Shown piece by piece: positions 9,187 through 12,279 of a stretch of 12,279 nt of DNA. The stretch comes from an uncultured Duncaniella sp. (lineage in GTDB: Bacteria; Bacteroidota; Bacteroidia; Bacteroidales; Muribaculaceae): contig CAJURI010000066.1 of assembly GCA_910588795.1 (NCBI GenBank), positions 1 through 12,279 of the forward strand, written 5' to 3'. The notes below the pieces were generated by a model that was not told the origin of the DNA, made no database searches, and saw only the letters and a program-made list of their open reading frames with translations. The stretch's first letter is position 1. Each line of letters starts with the position of its first letter. Position numbers and translations under genes: made by a program.

Positions 9187-9305
9187 AGTGCAAGTAATTA
9201 AGTAACTCGCATAAATTAGCTGGCACATAATTATGATGCGTCAGTCCGAAGGGTTACTTGAAATTATCTTAATTATAACTAATTTATAAGAGTTACTTAA
9301 CATAA
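9187..9305. promoter_or_regulatory. repeat-rich spacer before the GH97-CE6 gene
   Basis: 119 bp of AT-rich DNA, much longer than the 34-bp spacer between the previous two genes. No TAnnTTTG box is visible on the plus strand, so the GH97 gene may depend on read-through. The spacer carries four copies of an RTTACTT heptamer: two on the minus strand (9206-9200 and 9198-9192) and two on the plus strand (9253-9259 and 9292-9298). The outermost pair forms the 11-bp inverted repeat listed separately. The last copy ends 7 bp before the ATG. A regulatory role is inferred from the arrangement only. Confidence 0.45.
9198..9300. repeat. perfect 11-bp inverted repeat flanking the GH97 leader
   Basis: TTAAGTAACTC at 9198-9208 is the exact reverse complement of GAGTTACTTAA at 9290-9300. 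The loop of 81 nt is too long and lacks the T-run expected of a terminator. The right arm ends 5 bp before the GH97 start codon, so pairing in the mRNA could affect translation, or the arms could be protein-binding half-sites. Confidence 0.55.
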
Positions 9306-12029
9306 ATGAATAAAATATTATTTACGGCAATGTCTGCCATGATGTGTGTGGCAGCCAACGCTTCAACGGCCGGTGACATGACCGTGAGCAGCCCCGACGG
9401 AATGACCGTGGTTACGGTATCGGTTGTGGAAGGGGTGCCCACTTACTCGGTGTCACACAATGGCCGGCAGTTCATAATGCAGTCACCACTCGGTGTGAAC
9501 ACCGACATGGGTGACTTTACCGGATCCATGTCGCTTGTGGAGGTAAGCCCTTCCAAACAGGTCTCTGACAGCTATTCTCTGCCTGACATAAAGAAGAGTC
9601 ATGTGGAGTACAGGGCCAATAGCCGTGACTACACATTCGGACGCGACGGAAAGAAAGTGTACGATGTGATATTCGAGGTAAGCGATAACAATGTGGCGTT
9701 CCGCTACAAGCTTTACCCTCAGGGGGAGAGGCTGTGTTGCCTTGTTCTGAATGAGAGCACCGGTTTCGTAATGCCCGACGGCACAACTACATTCCTGTGC
9801 CCGCAGTCAAAGCCTATGGGCGGATTCGCACGCACTTCCCCGAGCTATGAGACCTCCTATACTGTTGACGACGCTACGGGCAAAAACGGCTGGGGCGAAG
9901 GATACACGTTCCCGTGCCTGTTCAAAAACGGCGATAACGGCTGGACTCTGATATCCGAGACAGGTATAGCCGGTGACTACTGCGCCTCACGCCTCCTTGG
10001 CTGTGACGGCGGATGCTATACCATAGGGTATCCGCAGAGTGGAGAGATGAACGGCTATGGCTCGACATGCGCCTCCATCTCGCTTCCCGGATATACACCA
10101 TGGCGTACAATAACGGTAGGGGAGACCCTCGCACCCATAGTCGAGACCACTGTCCCGTTTGACGTGGTGAAGCCTCTTTATTCCCCCTCCAGGGATTATA
10201 CCTACGGCAAAGGGATGTGGAGCTGGATCATAGGCATGGACAGCAGCTGCAATTTCGACGAGCAGAAACGGTATATTGACTTTGCGGCGGAGATGGGTTA
10301 CACATCATTGCTTGTAGACGCACTGTGGGATACACAGATAGGGTATGACCGCATTGAGGAGCTTGCCGCCTACGGTCACTCCAAAGGTGTGGATCTTGTG
10401 CTGTGGTACAACTCCAACGGCTCATGGAACGATGCCCCGCAGGGTCCCCGCGGCATCATGAACGACATTGTGAAGCGTCGCAAAGACATGGCGTGGATGC
10501 AGAAGAACGGTATCCGGGGCATAAAGGTGGACTTCTTCGGAGGTGAAAAGCAGGAGATGATGCGCCTGTATCACGATATCCTTGCCGATGCCAATGACTA
10601 CGGTCTTCTCGTGGTGTTCCATGGCTGCACTCTTCCGAGAGGATGGGAGCGCATGTACCCCAACTATGTCGCAAGTGAAGCCGTGCTTGCAAGCGAGAAT
10701 CTCCATTTCTCGCAGGGATCGTGTGACAATGAGGCTTTTAACGCTACCATACATCCGTTTGTGCGCAACACTGTTGGGAGCATGGACTTCGGCGGCAGCG
10801 CGCTCAACAAGTATTACAATGCCGCCAATACGCCCAAGGGATCTAAGCGTGTCACCTCCGATGTGTTCGCGCTTGCAACGGCTGTCATGTTCCAGAGCGC
10901 GCTTCAGCATTTCGCTCTTGCGCCCAACAATATGACCGATGCCCCCGTCTGGGCTATGGATTTTATGAAAAAAGTGCCTACTACCTGGGATGACGTCCGC
11001 TACATCGACGGCTATCCCGGCAGATATGCCGTCATAGCCCGCAGACACGGTAGCGACTGGTATATCGTCGGAGTGAATGCGTCATCAGCCCCCGTATCGC
11101 TCGATATTTCGCATGGCATCATTTCGTCAGGTGACAAGGTGAAGCTCTATAGCGATGACAGGAATCTTGCCGGATCGGTTAGCGAGGTCAAGGCCGATAA
11201 GAAAGGCCGTGTCAAAGTGACCATGCCAACAGGTGGCGGATTTGTGATAGTCAAGAGGGCCAATCCCGATTTTCATGTATATCTGTGTCTCGGACAGTCC
11301 AATATGGAAGGAGCAGCAAAGTATGAGGAGTGCGACACCGTAGGGATCAGTCCGCGCTTTCATATGATGGCCGCCGTGGATATGCCCGGCAAGGGGAGGC
11401 AGAAAGGCAAATGGTACTCCGCGCAGCCTCCGCTGGTCCGTGCCAACACAGGGCTTACGCCGGTCGACTATTTCGGCAGGGAGCTTCTGAAGTCTCTTCC
11501 TGACAAAGTGGAGATCGGGATCGTGAATGTGGCTGTAGGTGGATGTCACATAGAGTTGTTTGACCCTCTGAACTGTGCCGATTATATCAAGGGGCAGCCT
11601 GACTGGCTTAAATCCATGGCAAAGAGCTATGACAATAATCCGTATCAGCGTCTCATCGACATGGCGCGTGCCGCTCAGGCCGATGGCGTGATCAAAGGCA
11701 TACTTCTCCATCAGGGCGAATCCAACACCGGCGATAAGGAATGGCCTGTGAAAGTGAAGAAGCTCTATGAGAAGATACTCTCCGACCTTGATCTGCGCGC
11801 GGAGGATGTGCCGCTGCTTGCCGGAGAGATGCTTTCGGCCGAAAAGGGGGGTATATGCGCTTCGATGATCAAGATTGTGGATACGCTGCCTCAGGTGATA
11901 CCGACGGCTCATGTGGTGTCGTCGCAGGGGTGTGACGGAGCCCCCGACGGACTTCATTTCACGGCTGAAGGATATCGTCTGCTCGGGCAAAGATATGCCA
12001 AGGTGATGTTACCTCTGCTTAAAATGTAA
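9306..12029 (+). CDS. GH97 glycosidase (retaining type) fused to CE6/SASA-type acetylesterase
   Basis: A 907-aa secreted protein; the signal peptide ends near Ala19 (Ala-Asn-Ala) with no lipobox, so it is probably periplasmic. GH97 covers about 25-650: N-terminal beta-sandwich (25-285), barrel (about 295-555) and C-terminal beta-domain (570-650). Asp409 in KVDFFGG fits the nucleophile of the retaining GH97 group. Glu464 lies 55 residues later, the spacing I recall for the acid/base of the retaining B. thetaiotaomicron alpha-galactosidase BT1871. Where inverting SusB-like enzymes have a base glutamate, this protein has FHG (438-440). The likely activity is therefore alpha-galactosidase or beta-L-arabinopyranosidase, not SusB-like alpha-glucosidase. 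After a linker of only about 5 residues, the esterase (655-907) has GQSNMEG (Ser665), VGGCHIE (744-750), HQGESN (802-807) and DGLH (Asp881, His884), as in SASA/CE6 acetylxylan esterases. It is the last gene of the cluster. The domain calls are firm and the substrates inferred. Confidence 0.93.
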   Translation: MNKILFTAMSAMMCVAANASTAGDMTVSSPDGMTVVTVSVVEGVPTYSVSHNGRQFIMQSPLGVNTDMGDFTGSMSLVEVSPSKQVSDSYSLPDIKKSHVEYRANSRDYTFGRDGKKVYDVIFEVSDNNVAFRYKLYPQGERLCCLVLNESTGFVMPDGTTTFLCPQSKPMGGFARTSPSYETSYTVDDATGKNGWGEGYTFPCLFKNGDNGWTLISETGIAGDYCASRLLGCDGGCYTIGYPQSGEMNGYGSTCASISLPGYTPWRTITVGETLAPIVETTVPFDVVKPLYSPSRDYTYGKGMWSWIIGMDSSCNFDEQKRYIDFAAEMGYTSLLVDALWDTQIGYDRIEELAAYGHSKGVDLVLWYNSNGSWNDAPQGPRGIMNDIVKRRKDMAWMQKNGIRGIKVDFFGGEKQEMMRLYHDILADANDYGLLVVFHGCTLPRGWERMYPNYVASEAVLASENLHFSQGSCDNEAFNATIHPFVRNTVGSMDFGGSALNKYYNAANTPKGSKRVTSDVFALATAVMFQSALQHFALAPNNMTDAPVWAMDFMKKVPTTWDDVRYIDGYPGRYAVIARRHGSDWYIVGVNASSAPVSLDISHGIISSGDKVKLYSDDRNLAGSVSEVKADKKGRVKVTMPTGGGFVIVKRANPDFHVYLCLGQSNMEGAAKYEECDTVGISPRFHMMAAVDMPGKGRQKGKWYSAQPPLVRANTGLTPVDYFGRELLKSLPDKVEIGIVNVAVGGCHIELFDPLNCADYIKGQPDWLKSMAKSYDNNPYQRLIDMARAAQADGVIKGILLHQGESNTGDKEWPVKVKKLYEKILSDLDLRAEDVPLLAGEMLSAEKGGICASMIKIVDTLPQVIPTAHVVSSQGCDGAPDGLHFTAEGYRLLGQRYAKVMLPLLKM

Positions 12030-12279
12030 GTGATTGATAATCAATAGTCATGATACAAATATGTACGGATATGAGACATTTGTTTGTCGCAAGGCAACAT
12101 GGAGTTACGCATATGAGATACACATATATTAAATAGTGTGAACGATAATTTACCTTTGCGTACCTTTTTATTGAGAAGAAGCCATTGGATATCCGGACAC
12201 GTTACCGAAATAAACTGATACCAATTAATTAGGGTGTTCAGTTCTATGTTCCAAAATTAGCTCGCTTTATTGAGTGTCT
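12030..12279. other. non-coding tail with an outward-facing promoter-like region
   Basis: AT-rich DNA after the GH97-CE6 stop, with no supportable coding sequence on either strand; the only ATG late in it (12246) meets a stop after four codons. Just after the stop codon is a palindrome ATTGAT-A-ATCAAT (12033-12045), whose one-base loop and missing T-run argue against a standard terminator. The tail also holds a TGAGACATTT element (12072-12081) and a TACCTTTG box (12151-12158). The next gene presumably starts beyond the window. Confidence 0.5.
12151..12158 (+). promoter_or_regulatory. -7 promoter box facing out of the window (TACCTTTG)
   Basis: Exact match to TAnnTTTG on the plus strand. As at the GH115 promoter, no clear -33 TTTG is seen, and the same TGAGACATTT decamer lies at nearly the same distance upstream (79 bp here, 78 bp there, start to start). 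If used, it would give a leader of more than 110 nt for a gene outside the window. Confidence 0.4.

Noticed and set aside
9306..11255. GH97 domain as a SusB-like alpha-glucosidase for starch
   Set aside because: The base glutamate of the inverting SusB group is absent, Asp409 fits the retaining group, and the neighbours point to xylan, not starch.
11127..11990. Minus-strand open frame of 287 codons opposite the CE6 domain
   Set aside because: It is antisense to the conserved GQSNMEG to DGLH domain and its translation resembles no family I know.
12033..12045. Palindrome ATTGATAATCAAT just after the operon stop codon
   Set aside because: A one-base loop cannot form a stable hairpin and no T-run follows, so it is not called a terminator; it may be chance or a protein-binding site.
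12252..12259. Minus-strand TAATTTTG resembling a -7 box near the right edge
   Set aside because: It would transcribe into the 3' end of the GH97-CE6 gene with no minus-strand gene to express; in DNA this AT-rich it is probably chance.

Overview
The window looks like part of a polysaccharide utilisation locus from a gut or rumen Bacteroidales bacterium. A Muribaculaceae- or Prevotella-like host is plausible, but this is inferred from gene content and style, not from a marker gene. The pointers are a one-protein hybrid two-component regulator, periplasmic multi-domain carbohydrate enzymes, AT-rich intergenic DNA without clear Shine-Dalgarno sites, and promoter boxes of the Bacteroidetes TAnnTTTG type. 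I see no RNA genes, CRISPR arrays or insertion sequences.

Layout. On the minus strand, 94-4083 encodes a hybrid two-component system (HTCS) regulator with two sensor propellers, a histidine kinase, a receiver and an AraC-type DNA-binding domain in one chain. A regulatory region (about 4084-4319) separates it from three plus-strand genes. These are a GH115 alpha-glucuronidase (4320-6881), a two-headed esterase joining a XynE-like SGNH hydrolase to a CE1-type esterase (6916-9186), and a fusion of a GH97 glycosidase to a CE6/SASA-type acetylesterase (9306-12029). The first two enzyme genes are 34 bp apart. The third follows a 119-bp spacer rich in repeats. The last 250 bp are non-coding and hold a promoter-like element facing out of the window.

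How the genes fit together. The three genes carry five catalytic domains, and all fit removal of side groups from a decorated xylan: (4-O-methyl)glucuronic acid (GH115), acetyl and possibly feruloyl esters (SGNH, CE1, CE6), and a terminal alpha-galactose or beta-L-arabinopyranose (GH97). None has a lipoprotein signal, so they probably work in the periplasm on imported oligosaccharides. The divergent HTCS presumably senses such an oligosaccharide and activates the operon. No endo-xylanase, SusC/SusD pair or transporter lies in the window, so backbone cleavage and import must be encoded elsewhere, perhaps just downstream.

The families are known. The less ordinary points are the two fusions, a 10-bp element at almost the same distance from a -7 box in two separate intergenic regions, and a perfect 11-bp inverted repeat that almost fills the spacer before the GH97 gene.
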